Source: Azorinus chamasolen
Taxonomy: Eukaryota > Mollusca > Bivalvia > Cardiida > Solecurtidae
DNA: 64,000 nucleotides
Direction of reading: 5' to 3'
NCBI GenBank assembly: GCA_963576725.1
Contig: OY755242.1
Location: 61,880,324 to 61,944,323, forward strand
A model generated the notes under the pieces. That model was not told the origin of the DNA and did no database searches. It was given only the letters and a program-made list of their open reading frames with translations. The translations under genes and the position numbers were made by a program. Position 1 is the first letter of the stretch. Each line of letters begins with the position of its first letter. Below, in pieces: positions 33,801 to 44,100 of the stretch.

Positions 33801-34882
33801 TGTGCGTATGGAAAGTAAATAAATTCTGGCATGGCATTATTCCCTCCCTACAAAGTCAATGATGGGACTGGGAATCGGGTATATACCAATTTACTTAAAT
33901 GTGGTTTTACTGACTGTGTTATTTTTAAACTAAATTAAAGTAACCCAATATTTACCTTGGCCATCTATATGTATAATACTCAAATGTTTTCATGCTGGAC
34001 CAGCTTGGTGCAAGCATTTTTATTTTCAGTATAATAATGGTGCATTCTGTTTGCACCCTGCCCCTTTCAATCGGGTTATTAAATTTGCGCGTAGCGATTA
34101 GGGTCTACACTGATCTTTTGGTTTAATTAAAAAAACACATTTGGATAAGAAAACAAGGCAAGTTCTTGTTACAAACAGCTGTTTCATTGGCATGTTACTG
34201 GTAGATATACCTGTAATATAAGGTGTGAAATACAATCGCTATGTAATTGCTTTCTAGGCGAATTCACCATTTGGGTTACTATATATCTAATTGTAGGCGA
34301 GTTGGTCATTAGGCGAATTCACCAGCACCCTTAGTATTACTGTACTGTATCGTGGTATTAAGATTAATCTTATGTACACACTTTGATGAAAAATGACCAG
34401 TAGATGATCATTATCATGCTTCTTCAAATAGGCTTTCCAAACATTATACCAGCATTAATGACAACGACATTTCGAGCCATCTGTATCTTAAGGTATATTG
34501 TCTATAAAACATTGTGCAAAATGATGGAATCGGTGCACTAGATGTATTTGGTCCATAAATCATTATTGGTGGATCACGGATGTCTGTAAAAGTCATGGCA
34601 TGTCAAACGCAGTGATTCCAGTTGTGTTTTCCTAAGTATAATTGTTGCAAAAACTTAAATAGCGACACTGATCGGTCACCAATACACATATAGTACGAGT
34701 TGTATAGGTCCAACAATATCCTATAAAATCATGTTTTCTGTCAATCATCAGCATCTACTAGCACCTCAGTTGCAAAGAAAAATATCTATTGTATGTACAT
34801 AAAGTATATCGTTAACGTACACTTTTTTCTTAGACCCCTTCTTGCCACCTTTTCCTATGCGCTTGCTTTTGCCTTGCGCCAT
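21729..34882 (-). CDS. RPS3A: 40S ribosomal protein S3a (eS1), 6 coding exons
   Basis: A component of the small ribosomal subunit. The coding exons on the minus strand are 34882-34821, 32788-32685, 31612-31299, 24336-24254, 22768-22659 and 21844-21729; all junctions are GT-AG and in phase. The sum is 789 nt, 262 aa plus stop, against 264 aa in human. It starts [20 protein letters not shown], continues [19 protein letters not shown], and has the family block [16 protein letters not shown]. It ends EPPVLDSV. A pyrimidine-rich tract just upstream of the ATG fits a TOP mRNA. Introns are large for a ribosomal gene (intron 3 is 7 kb) and hold nested transposons. It is head to head with MSL3. In vertebrates RPS3A introns host a box C/D snoRNA; I could not confirm one here. 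Confidence 0.95.
21940..22140. repeat. Dispersed repeat 'TGTTTGTGAAACACTAT' end
   Basis: It lies in RPS3A intron 5. GCGTTTGTGAAACACTAT and AGTTGCATATGCATGCCAAG resemble about 23385-23650 (AGTGTTTGTGAAACACTATG, AGTTGCACATGCACACC) and, inverted, 37360-37600. It is one repeat family with a self-complementary end. Confidence 0.6.
22659..22768 (-). CDS. RPS3A: RPS3A exon 5
   Basis: 110 nt between acceptor TTGTCTAG and donor A|GTAAGT. It encodes [20 protein letters not shown] and the following basic [11 protein letters not shown] segment. Confidence 0.95.
22943..23171. mobile_element. Family B MITE (inverted), RPS3A intron 4
   Basis: CCCTTTCCTCCATAAATACG on the left and GCCTATGAGGGGATGGGTTAA on the right, with a well-kept AGAGCATTTGCTCC core. 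Confidence 0.78.
23385..23650. repeat. Dispersed repeat, RPS3A intron 4
   Basis: Same family as 21940-22140: AGTGTTTGTGAAACACTATG end, CATAAGTTGCACATGCACAC body, and CTATGCCAGGGGATAATTAG at the far end. Confidence 0.55.
23815..24061. mobile_element. Family A MITE (inverted), RPS3A intron 4
   Basis: 247 bp with TTAACCCTTTCCCATATATA and AACAGGGAAAGGGTTAA ends. The core palindrome AGACCCAGATCAGATGGC and complement is slightly decayed. Confidence 0.78.
24254..24336 (-). CDS. RPS3A: RPS3A exon 4
   Basis: 83 nt, acceptor TCACCACAG, donor CT|GTAAGT. It encodes [20 protein letters not shown] and the following MKEVVNK. Confidence 0.95.
24471..26609. mobile_element. CAGGGGTG-ended DNA transposon, copy 1 (6-bp TSD)
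   Basis: The 2139-bp element has ends CAGGGGTGTGATT / AATCACACCCCTG and an exact 6-bp duplication GTTCTA (24465-24470 and 26610-26615). The flank matches a family C MITE whose other copy (about 903-912, CAGGTTCTATTG) is uninterrupted. The interior has GC-rich palindromes (CCAGGGGCAAAGCCCTGG) near the left end and CGCGGATCCGCGG near the right. No intact transposase was seen. It lies in RPS3A intron 3. Confidence 0.8.
26922..27151. mobile_element. Family A MITE, RPS3A intron 3
   Basis: TTAACTCTTTCCCTGTTC on the left and GAAGGAAAGGGTTAA on the right, with a CAGACGGCTCCTCTAGGAGC core. Confidence 0.8.
27301..27548. mobile_element. Family A MITE, RPS3A intron 3
   Basis: 248 bp, TTAACCCTTTCCCTGTTCTG to GGGAAAGGGTTAA. 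A third, A2-like copy follows at about 27603-27848, so three related MITEs lie within 930 bp. Confidence 0.82.
27958..31130. mobile_element. CAGGGGTG-ended DNA transposon, copy 2, carrying a nested 145-bp array
   Basis: Ends CAGGGGTGAGAATGG / AAAATTTTCACCCCTG. The flanking 6-mers are TGTGAT and TCTGAT. Removing the nested tandem-core element (29174-30995) leaves about 1.35 kb, the same size as copy 3 at 46194-48989 without its own insert. The interior holds the same degenerate zinc-finger-like reading frame as copy 3, on the minus strand at about 28725-28955. It lies in RPS3A intron 3. Confidence 0.8.
29174..30995. mobile_element. Tandem-core element, 145-bp units with nuclear-receptor half-sites
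   Basis: GGTGACCTTGACCTTTGACC-type blocks start at 29350, 29496, 29641, 29786, 29931, 30076, 30221, 30358, 30503, 30648 and 30793, that is, every 145 bp (once 137, once 146). Ten of the eleven contain a perfect AGGTCANNNTGACCT. The ends are AACAAGAGATGTTTGTAAAA with CATATATACCCCCC, and CGACCGACCGACAG with TACCCCC...GGGGGGTATA, both able to form hairpins. Comparison with copy 3 of the host transposon shows insertion at GGCGA/ATAATAA without an obvious target duplication. Confidence 0.82.
31299..31612 (-). CDS. RPS3A: RPS3A exon 3 (largest)
   Basis: 314 nt, acceptor CTACTAG, donor CAG|GTAAAA. It encodes [20 protein letters not shown] through [20 protein letters not shown] and KTCYAQHSQ, the most diagnostic part of eS1. 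Confidence 0.96.
32055..32240. mobile_element. CAGGGCTCAAGC-ended short TIR element
   Basis: 186 bp between CAGGGCTCAAGC and GCTTGAGCCCTG, with GGAGAAGT / ACTTCTCC inside. Flanks TAAAC and CAAAC suggest a duplication of about 5 bp. A fragment of the same family (CTTTAGCTTGAGCCCTGG) is near 39068. It lies in RPS3A intron 2. Confidence 0.6.
32397..32633. mobile_element. Family A2 MITE, RPS3A intron 2
   Basis: It contains AAGAAATAATGACATGAATA on the left, a GCAGAGCACACCCTGATC core and AGGGAAAGGATTAA at the right end. A half copy of the same type lies at about 31810-31985. Confidence 0.6.
32685..32788 (-). CDS. RPS3A: RPS3A exon 2
   Basis: 104 nt, acceptor TTTTCAG, donor A|GTAGGT. It encodes [20 protein letters not shown] and the following [14 protein letters not shown]. 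The first and last codons are shared with exons 1 and 3 and rebuild Val and Arg. Confidence 0.95.
33534..34323. mobile_element. 790-bp element with about 104-bp terminal inverted repeats
   Basis: GGTGAATTCGCCTAATGACC on the left and its complement on the right start inverted repeats that extend through CGCCTACAATTAGATATATA and CTAGAAAGCAATTACATAG. The GGTGAATTCGCC motif occurs twice in each arm. The centre is unrelated single-copy-looking DNA. No clear target duplication. It lies in RPS3A intron 1. Confidence 0.75.
34821..34882 (-). CDS. RPS3A: RPS3A exon 1 (start codon)
   Basis: ATGGCG start at 34882; 62 nt to the donor GT|GTACGT. It encodes the basic N terminus [20 protein letters not shown]. 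Confidence 0.93.
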
Positions 34883-35081
34883 GATTAACTTTAGAGGCTG
34901 AAAAGGAAGAGGAAACGGACCATTCGGAATACATTTGTTTTGATAAAGAATGGTTTTGTAGAAATTTCCTCGCTATTGTCGACTTTAGTAAATTTTCTTG
35001 AAACCAGTCTGATTTTCAATATGTCGAAAAAGTAGCGGGTAAACATCTGTAGAGGGAAGATGAAAAGACAGGTGTATCACA
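34883..35081. promoter_or_regulatory. Bidirectional RPS3A/MSL3 promoter region
   Basis: Only 199 bp separate the RPS3A ATG (minus) from the MSL3 ATG (plus). No TATA box is visible for either direction and no transposon lies in it, although both flanking introns are full of them. Shared promoter function is inferred from the arrangement. Confidence 0.7.
34901..34915 (-). promoter_or_regulatory. TOP-like pyrimidine tract of RPS3A
   Basis: On the minus strand TTTCCTCTTCCTTTT lies 19-33 nt upstream of the RPS3A ATG, as expected for a 5' terminal oligopyrimidine start. The tract ends in CAG, so it could instead be an acceptor of a leader intron. Confidence 0.5.
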
Positions 35082-35177
35082 ATGTCTCGTGGCGTAAAGT
35101 TTAACTTTTCTCCAGGCGAAAATGTATTATGTTTTGAGCCAGATCCAACAAAAGCCAGAGTGATCTACGAGGCAAAG
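35082..35177 (+). CDS. MSL3: MSL3 exon 1 (start; chromo-barrel)
   Basis: ATGTCTCGTGGC start, 32 codons to donor AAG|GTTCAT. It encodes [15 protein letters not shown], close to the MSL3 chromo-barrel. An upstream ATG at about 35060 is in another frame. Confidence 0.9.
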
Positions 35178-38100
35178 GTTCATGTTTGTATTTGTAAACA
35201 ACACTGGCAACCTTTTGTTGGTTAACCGTTTACTCTTGCGTCGGTGTTTTTCAGTGTTTAATTTATACATTTTTAAAGTGTTACCTTCTCCATTGTGTTG
35301 TATGCATACAATACAAATGGCACAATGCTTTCACTAAAATCTACCGAACATCTCTCTTAAAAATAAGTCATCGATCGTATGCAAAAAACATAAACAGTTG
35401 TTTCGGACCAAAGAGTATCGTACTCAGACTTTAATAATATTGAATTTAATTTTATACACACTAGAACAACATAAGTTAGTTTATCACAGATGTTATCCTG
35501 AAATTGTCTGTCTTTCCTGTGTCTCTTCCAAATCAAGTCGAGTAATAACTAATATTTACAGCTACAGTAATAGATGCAGATACGACAGATAACATAAACT
35601 TGATAGAGCTTTTTAAAGTTTTAACACGGACATAACATACACATGCATTACAAGCACACTCATAGAATGCTTATTAAGCATTGAACTAAAAGCAACATTC
35701 GGTTAACCGGTTTTCGCTTACAATTAACCAGTTACAGTTTCTGTAACCGTTAACATCCCTAAAATTTATGCATCTTAATTGAACCTCTGCAGATTGTTTG
35801 TATTGTGTGCTCTTTTGTAGATTCTAGATACAACTGTTTACCGAGACGCAGAAGGAAAACGACAACCAGGCTATCATATACATTTCCTTCGCTGGAACAA
35901 CAGGTAAAAAGCTCAAAAGATTTTTGTGACATCTGATGTAACCTTCCCTGATAGGAGGTATAAATACTGTTTGCAAGGTAAAAATGTTCACCTTGCAGAC
36001 AGTATTTATACCCCTTTAGGAGCTGTCTGATCAGGGTCTGCTCTGTTTGCTTATATATAAATGAAATAATATAGATCTGGTTCTATAGTTTCTGTCATGA
36101 CAAAATATATTTGTGTTCATATGCCATTGTAAAAATCCGCTGATTTAACATGTATATATTTTCAAGTTATTTTTATCCCCCCCCCCCCACCCACCCACAT
36201 CCGATCAAAAGGGAGGGGGGAGGGGATCAGGGGTGTAAAAATTTTTCAAAAACTACTCACCCTGCAGGACTAGTGACCCCTGAAATCCACTCGCCCTTAT
36301 GCAACTTTCACTCGCCCTTGATTTTTTAAAAGCCGGTGTGATCTATATCATATGAAGTTGATTATGAACGAAGATAAAAATTAAAAGCATATATTTGTAT
36401 TGCCAAAAAAAAGCCTGTTTGAACTTCAAATCACAAAGTCATGCAGGATCAGTGCAACCTTGTATAATCTATTAATCAGTGAAATGTTCAGCAAATGGTT
36501 GGATTCCAAAATATTTTCGATCAAACAGTCACCAAAACATGACATAAACACATCAATTGCTTTTAGGTATGAACCTTATTACTATAATTAACACACCCTC
36601 CACTATTGTACTATACAATTGCCAGTTTGACAAAACCATTTTTGTCATAAAGGCCAGTTTGACGAACCGGTAGTTTGACGAAACCACCATAATCCCTTTA
36701 GCCCATTCAAACTCATTGAACCATTTTTCTTGATCTCATACTTTATCATACTGTTTCTGTGGTTCTTTCGTTCTTTTCTCTTTCTTTTTCCTTTTTGTCA
36801 TCACCTCCAACCCATTCTTCCCCACCGGAGAACGAATGAAAGCTTGTTTGTTGCATATTGCGGGTAAATCTTACGGTGCTTCCGTTTTATACTCATTGTT
36901 TTACTCGTTTAAATTAGGTGCGAAAGCGTCGAAGGTTTGAATCAAGATTTTTTCACAGTTAAACGGATTATTGTACTGAAAAAACGTTATGAAACTGTTA
37001 TGCATATTTTAATTTCATAACACGATTGAGTATTTGAACCACCACTCGAGCTATTTAACACAAATAAACCTCCTTTGGACGAAACATTTCTATTTGGGCC
37101 GAATATGTCTTGCTAGGTAACAGGTGCGCGTAAATCGGAATGCCTCTAAATTCTTTGTAGATATCATTAAGTATGAGACAGAGTGGAAATTATGTCTTCA
37201 ATGACATTTGCAGAGACTTTTAGGCAGTTTTAATTGCAATTTAAGGTATTTTACTCAAGGTTATCAATTGGGAAATTGTCAGATAAAAAAAGCACTCGAC
37301 CGACTCCAAAACTTACTCGCATTGGCGAGTGCCAGGGTGAGTGGAATTTTACACCCCTGGGGATATTGTTTTTGACCTGGTTGGTTTGTGGACAACTTTA
37401 ACATTGGTGATAATTTTGTAGCAATTGTGCATACTTACTTCAAACTTGGTATGCATGTGCAACTTAAGGGGTGAACATTTTTAGGGGTGACTTATTAAGG
37501 TCAAGGTCATATATCAAGATCAAGGGTCAAATTACGGGTCATAATTATGTTGGCGATAATTGGGGGCATAGTGTTTCACAAACACATCTTGTTTATATGA
37601 ATGTCATCAGGAAAACGGTTAACACTAAACAGGACTTGAGAATGATACTCTTAGTCGTATTTGGGCAGCTTACTGGTGTAAGCATTAATTCAATAATTGG
37701 TATTCATCTATTTGTATCATGTGAAATGGGGAACTTGCACATGTGCTAACAGCAACCTAGATAGGCTAGTGATTAACCCTTTACTCTCACTCACTCACTC
37801 ACTATTTGGTTTATTTGTTGATCAGGCCATCAATTAATCCTCTACTGAGGGTGGGGCCTGACTGTCCAGTCTCGATCTAAGTCTTCCTCTCCATTCTCGT
37901 CTCTGTTGAGGGTTGATTGAATCCATACCCAGGGCTTTCCTGTCCCGCTTCACTACATCCTCCCAAGACAGTTTGGGTCTGCCAGTGGTCTTCTCCGCTG
38001 GTACATTCAAATGCCGGACTTGAGCAATCCAGCCAGTGCTGCGCTCAACGTGCCCCAGCCAATGCAGTCTGCTCTTCTGCATGATGTCTGCGAGGCTTTT

Positions 38101-41100
38101 CAACTTCAGTTGAGCAAGGAGGGATTCAAATGGAATGGTTTGCTCAGGTTTCACCAAACAGATCCATCTGATCATTGCTTTGTCGTTCCGCTGTAGTTTC
38201 TTCACTGTGTTGGCAGAGACCGCCCAAGTTTCGGACCCATACAGAAGCACACTTCTGACACATGAGGAGTAGACATGCCCTTCATATTTACACACCTTTT
38301 CAAGCATTTGCAAAGAGTAGACCCTACTCCTGTAGGAGTCGTCTAATCAGGGTCTGCTCTGTTTGCTGATAGAATTTGAAAGATCTGTTTCTTTACTTTC
38401 TAACATGGCCACAATTTTCCACCTTCCTTTAAACTATTTTGTCCAGGAATATAAAGTAGGTATCAAACATTAGAATAAACATAGAACAGGGAAAGGGTTA
38501 AAGCATGGTGTCTGAATGTGGTTTTTTTGTGGTTTTTTTTTGTACTGTACAGATAACATGTTTCTTACATGAACATGTCAACTTTGTTGGCAGATTTGAA
38601 TATATAATTTTAGCAACACATGTCTCATTGCCAAAACCGGCCGCATGGCTCAGTGGTAGAGCGTCTGCCTCGCCTGCAGTACGGAAGGTCATGGGTTTGA
38701 TCCCCGGCCGTGACAGACCAAAATCTTTAAAAATTGGTACTAGTAGCTCCTTTGTCTATGCTCGACATTAAAAGGGTAGTTCTAGGACTGGTCGGCCTTG
38801 TGTCAGGATAATGTGATTGGGTGGGGTGCCCTTACCATGTGTCCACGGCAGGGGCATTCCAGTGAGGCAGCACTATAACTTGTCTCAAGCGGGTGCCGCC
38901 TGCAAATAACTGAAATACTGTTGGTCTGACGTAAAACCCAACTCACTCACTCACTCATTGCCAATGTTCTGTCATGCCTACCATGTGTTAGATATTAGAT
39001 ATAATAAAGAAATTCTGGGCTTATTACTGAGAAGTCAGCATGGTTAGGTAGACTTTCTCCCAAATCTCCCTTTAGCTTGAGCCCTGGTATTGTCACTTTG
39101 GGAGTTCAAAATATAAAATTTATTGATATATATATACATGAACTGCTTTAGGGATCACAAGTTGAATTATTCACAGTCAATGCTTGTATAATTTAACCCT
39201 TTACTCTATATGAGTATTCATGAAAGAAATGTTAAATGATATCATAAATTTTACATGTAATTAATAACTGAATTTTAATAATTACACTGAACATGGGGAT
39301 TTCATCATGACAGAAACTGCAGAATCTGATCTATATCATTTTATAAGCAAACAGAGCAGTACCTGATCAGCTGGCTCCTACTAGAGCTGATAGAGGAGAG
39401 TACGTGTTTTAACCCTTTTCTCCATAAATACACCTTTCTACGCCTTTGTAATAACAACTTCTTGAAACCGTTGTGATAAATAGAGCATTTGCTCTAATAG
39501 GAGCAAATGCTCTATCACAATGGTTTCAAACTACAAAATTCTAAAATTTTACTTTTCTCTAGTAATGCTCCTTTTGGGTAGATAATGATTCATTCAAAGA
39601 CGTTGGGACTTAAAATAACCTATGGGGGAAAGGGTTAAACCCTGTCATAGAGGGATATCATATAGTTTTTGGCGTTATGCATGCATCTCTGCGATTTTAA
39701 ACAATCGTTATCATACTTGTATTTCAATAACTCAATTAAATACTATTGCCAGTGCTTGTTTGGCGGGGGATATCAATTTAGAGTACAGTGGTCCTGATAA
39801 GATAAATGTAAATTAAAACATTTTCAAGAATAACTCCTTTATTTCTCCACCAAACCCTATGTTGTGACCACTTTTTAGAATCGTCTCTTTGAGACGATTC
39901 TAAAGTGTGGTCACAACATAGGGTTTGTAGAAAAAATTATAATTTAGTATTTGTGTACGCACCTTTATCTGTAGCTCTGAGTTTATTTGCTTGTTTTGTT
40001 ATAGTTGGGACAGGGTAGTGAATGAGTGTTTTGTACTGAAGAATACAGACGAGAACAGGGCCCTCATGAAAGAACTTGCTGATGTGGCTAGGAAAGTGTA
40101 AGTACATGGCCTTCTAAATGATGCTCTTTGATTAATACCAATCATAGTATTTCCTACCTGATAATTCAGTTTGCTTCTGTATATTATGCATGTCACATTG
40201 TATAAGTAGATGCAAAAACTTGCGACCAGATGCTTTTATACATTTTATACTGATCTATAAGAAGAGTAATCAGTGAAGCGTCGTAGAAGACTTGCTACTT
40301 GACATGATTTGTTTGTTGTAGATAAGGGGGCTTATTTCAAGTATTATTTCTTCACTGAACTTTGTGTTATGACCAGTTTAACCCATTCCCTCATTTTGAT
40401 ATATTTCGACGCCTCTGTAAAAGTCAGTTTTTGAAACAATTCAGAATTGTGATAATAGAGCATTTGCTCCATACTGCTTAGTAGCAAATGCTCTGTTCAT
40501 CACAATGGTTTCAAAACTACAATTCTAAAATTTTCCTTTTCTCCAGTCAATGCTCCTTGTCAGTAGATTATTCAAAAGAGGTTGGATCTAAAAATAGGCT
40601 ATGAGGTATTGGGTTAAAAGGTAATAAACCCATGACGAGTACAATGTATTAACATAAAAAATGGAATGCCAGCCTTTGCCAGACCTTTTTCTGGTATCTC
40701 CATGGGTCTGTTAAAAGGACCCATTTCCCATTCAAAATATGCATAATGGGACCAAAAATGCTTTCCAAGTCATTGAGTTTTACGCCTGAAAATAATCCCA
40801 ATTATTAAAACGCATTTTCCCCCCAAATTGTCTGAGAATGCAGTATAAGCATTTCTATAATAGAACCAAAAATAAGACCAGAAAAAGAAAGATCAGAGAA
40901 ATATTAGCACAGGCCTTTGAGGGGAAGACTCCACCATTTGAGAGTGAGCCCGAGGAGAGTGACGAGGGCAATACTACCGACACAACCGACACAACTAGCA
41001 TGGAAGATGAGGTTAGTCAATTGATTATTGCAGCAGAGATGTAGCATCTTGATGTAAACACCTTTTCATGCCTTTGAAACCAGCGTAGACTAAAATCAGA

Positions 41101-44100
41101 AGGCTCCCGAAGGAGCTGTCTGATCAGAGTCTGCTGTGTTTGTTTATGACTGAAAATTAATTATTATTTACTATGACAAAACATGAGTTAAAATATCAAA
41201 GAATGTGTACCTTTTTAGTAGGCAATTGATTTTATACTGTTTGCAAAGACATTCTAGCATCATTATGTTATATCCCAGGTTAATGAATGTGGTCCGAGAT
41301 TTAAACCTGTCCAGATAATGGAACAGTGTTCACCATGACCTTAAAGCAAATTTGTTAAACCAAGCAAAATTGTTCATTTCAAGATAAATTTATTAACTCA
41401 TTGCACGCTAAGTAATTTTTCGTCTGCAACAATTGTCGTCTGCTTCAATTCTTAAAATAACTTTTCTCTAATTTCTTTGCAAAAATATGATCAAGTTGAT
41501 AAACAGTTTGGATCCTGATGAGACGCCGCATTATGCGGCGTCTCATCTGGACCCAAACTGTTTGCATAGGTAATCACAGTTTCGCCGCTAGCGTGCAAAG
41601 AGTTATATAACAAACTGCTATAAATACATAAATTATCACAAATTCACAGTTTATTTTGATTTTTGTTTTGTCCATAGAATATGCTATGAAGCCTTCCTTT
41701 AAGATGTGTGGGTTGGGTATACATAAGGTACTTCTTCTTGAATTCTTTACACTGGCAGTAGCACTGCTGCTGTAACAAGGGTGAACTGTTCATGTATAGT
41801 TTACATGATGTTATTGTTTACAGAGTGCGGCTGACACAGACAGTTTGATAAGTGACAGCAAAACTGATGACCAGAGGAAGGTAAGCCAGTCTTACCTGCT
41901 ATAACTCCCCTGCATGTCACCTGCATTTTCTTTTCCCGGCAGATGACACATTTTCCTTCGAACACTCTTTCGATATCAGTACAGCTGTGGGTATCAAACT
42001 TAACAGTTGTTCAAAATCTCAGGGTTTAACTCTTTACTCCATAAATACCCCTTTCTACGCCTCTGTAAAAGTCACTTCTTGAAACCATTGTGATAAATAG
42101 AGCATTTAACCATAGGAGCAAATGCTTTATTTATCACAATGGTTTCAAAACCATAAAACTCTAAAAAAAAATGTTTTCTCTAGTAAATGCTCCTTTTTGG
42201 TAAATTTATTCACAGAGGTTGGATCTAAAAATAGCCTATGAGGTAATGGTTTAAAACCTGGTAAGGGACCGTAACGCTTTCATGCATAGTTTTATTAAAA
42301 GTATTTGGTCCTTTAATACCTTGGTGGGGGTGCAAAAGAAATTTTAATTCTGTTGGTGGGGGTGGAAATTTGATTAAAGTTCTATTGGTGGGGGGAATTT
42401 CAACATCAGAAGTTAAATTGATGGGGTGGTTTGTCAAGTTAAACGTTTCATGCAAGCCGTTTTCTTCAACAATAATGAAAATTAACGGAAAACCTTTTTC
42501 TGACTCGAACTCCCGCGAAAAATCCGTTGTGTGGACATTGTGGACGCATGCAATTTTTAGTCCTGATCATCTAGACGCTTATCTGATCACACTTCCATAA
42601 TGAGCGGCTGATTGATTCAGACTAGACCGTGAAAAAGTACTAAGACACCGGTAGTCTCAACCAATCACTGCTCTTGCTTCTCAATGTAAAAGTCCGGATG
42701 AACAAAACAAAATAAAAAACCGAAAATAGACCTAAATAACAACCAAAAGACATTGACAGGATTTTTTAATAAAACACAGAGTCCTAGCAGTAGCACAGGT
42801 ACATGTAGTGAATCTGAGGTCAGCGAAGAGAAAACTACTTGCAATAACAGAACCACAGAAGCATGCATGTTTGATGTCAACAGGACGAAATTAAAGACTG
42901 TCAGACTAATGGACAAATGTGACAATACACTGGGCTGACATTTGGGTTTGCAAGTCGGCTTGACAAAAAGTAATTGCATAAATATAAAAATATATTTATT
43001 TATGTTTTGGAAGGGGTGGGTGGGTGGGGGGGGGGGGTAATTTTAATTCTCTAGGTGGGGGTATATTATGAATTTTTATTCTCTTGGTGGTGGGTAAAAA
43101 TAATTAAAATTCTATTGGTGGTTTCCCTAATTTAGACATTCGTTCCTACCCTGCTCTGTTTGCTAAAGATCTGGTTCTTTAGTTTCCAAAATGGCTACAA
43201 TATCCATCCTTCTTTATTTCATTATAACTATTTTGCGCATGAATATTCAGTAGGTATTGAAATTTGGAATTAACATAGAACAGGGAAAGAGTTAATATCT
43301 ATATCTGTGCTTGCACGCATGTTTTGATTTCTGATGAATATGACATTATTGTAGAAGCTGCACCCACAGGTCATTTTGGACATTCCTGATACACTGAAAG
43401 CTGTGCTGGACAAGGATTTCTTCGCCATTAATCATGACAAGAAGGTAAGGATGGCATCAGAATTAGAAGTTATTGCAGCAGTTTGTTCTCATATACGTAT
43501 AGTGTAAATATATCTCACTGATTATCACTACATCTAGGATTACAATTCAATTAACTCTATACCTGTTCCTTATTCATGTAAGAAATGATGACATCATGAA
43601 TTTTTATAAGCTGAAGTTTGATCATGAATTTTTAGCTTGTCTGTTTCGAAGAAATCATGAGCTATTGTCATGACTCCGGTGCCCACGTTGTCATCGTCGT
43701 TGGAAATCTTAACATTGACCATAACTTCTTCAATTTTTCATTTACAACCTTCATTTTTGGTATGCATGTTCATCTTGACAATGATGACAGACGAGCGTTG
43801 GCACCCGCTTGCGGTGCTCTTGTTTTTTCAAGGGAATGTTGCTTTGACAAAAACTATAGAATCAGATCTTTATCATGTCATAAGCAAACAGATCCTGATC
43901 AGATGACTCCTACACAAGCTGTCTGATCTAGGTCTATTCTGTTTGCAAATGCATGAAAAATTGTCTATATGAAGGAAAGGATTAACCCATTACCTCATAG
44001 GCTATTTTTAGATCGAACCACTTTGAATAAATCTAACGATAAGGAGCATTAACTAGAGAAAAAGAAACTTTTAGAATTTTGTAGTTTGAAACCATTGTGA

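Noticed and set aside
38635..38712. Possible functional tRNA gene
   Set aside because: It is the head of a SINE with a body, (ACTC)n tail and ATTGCCAA duplications.
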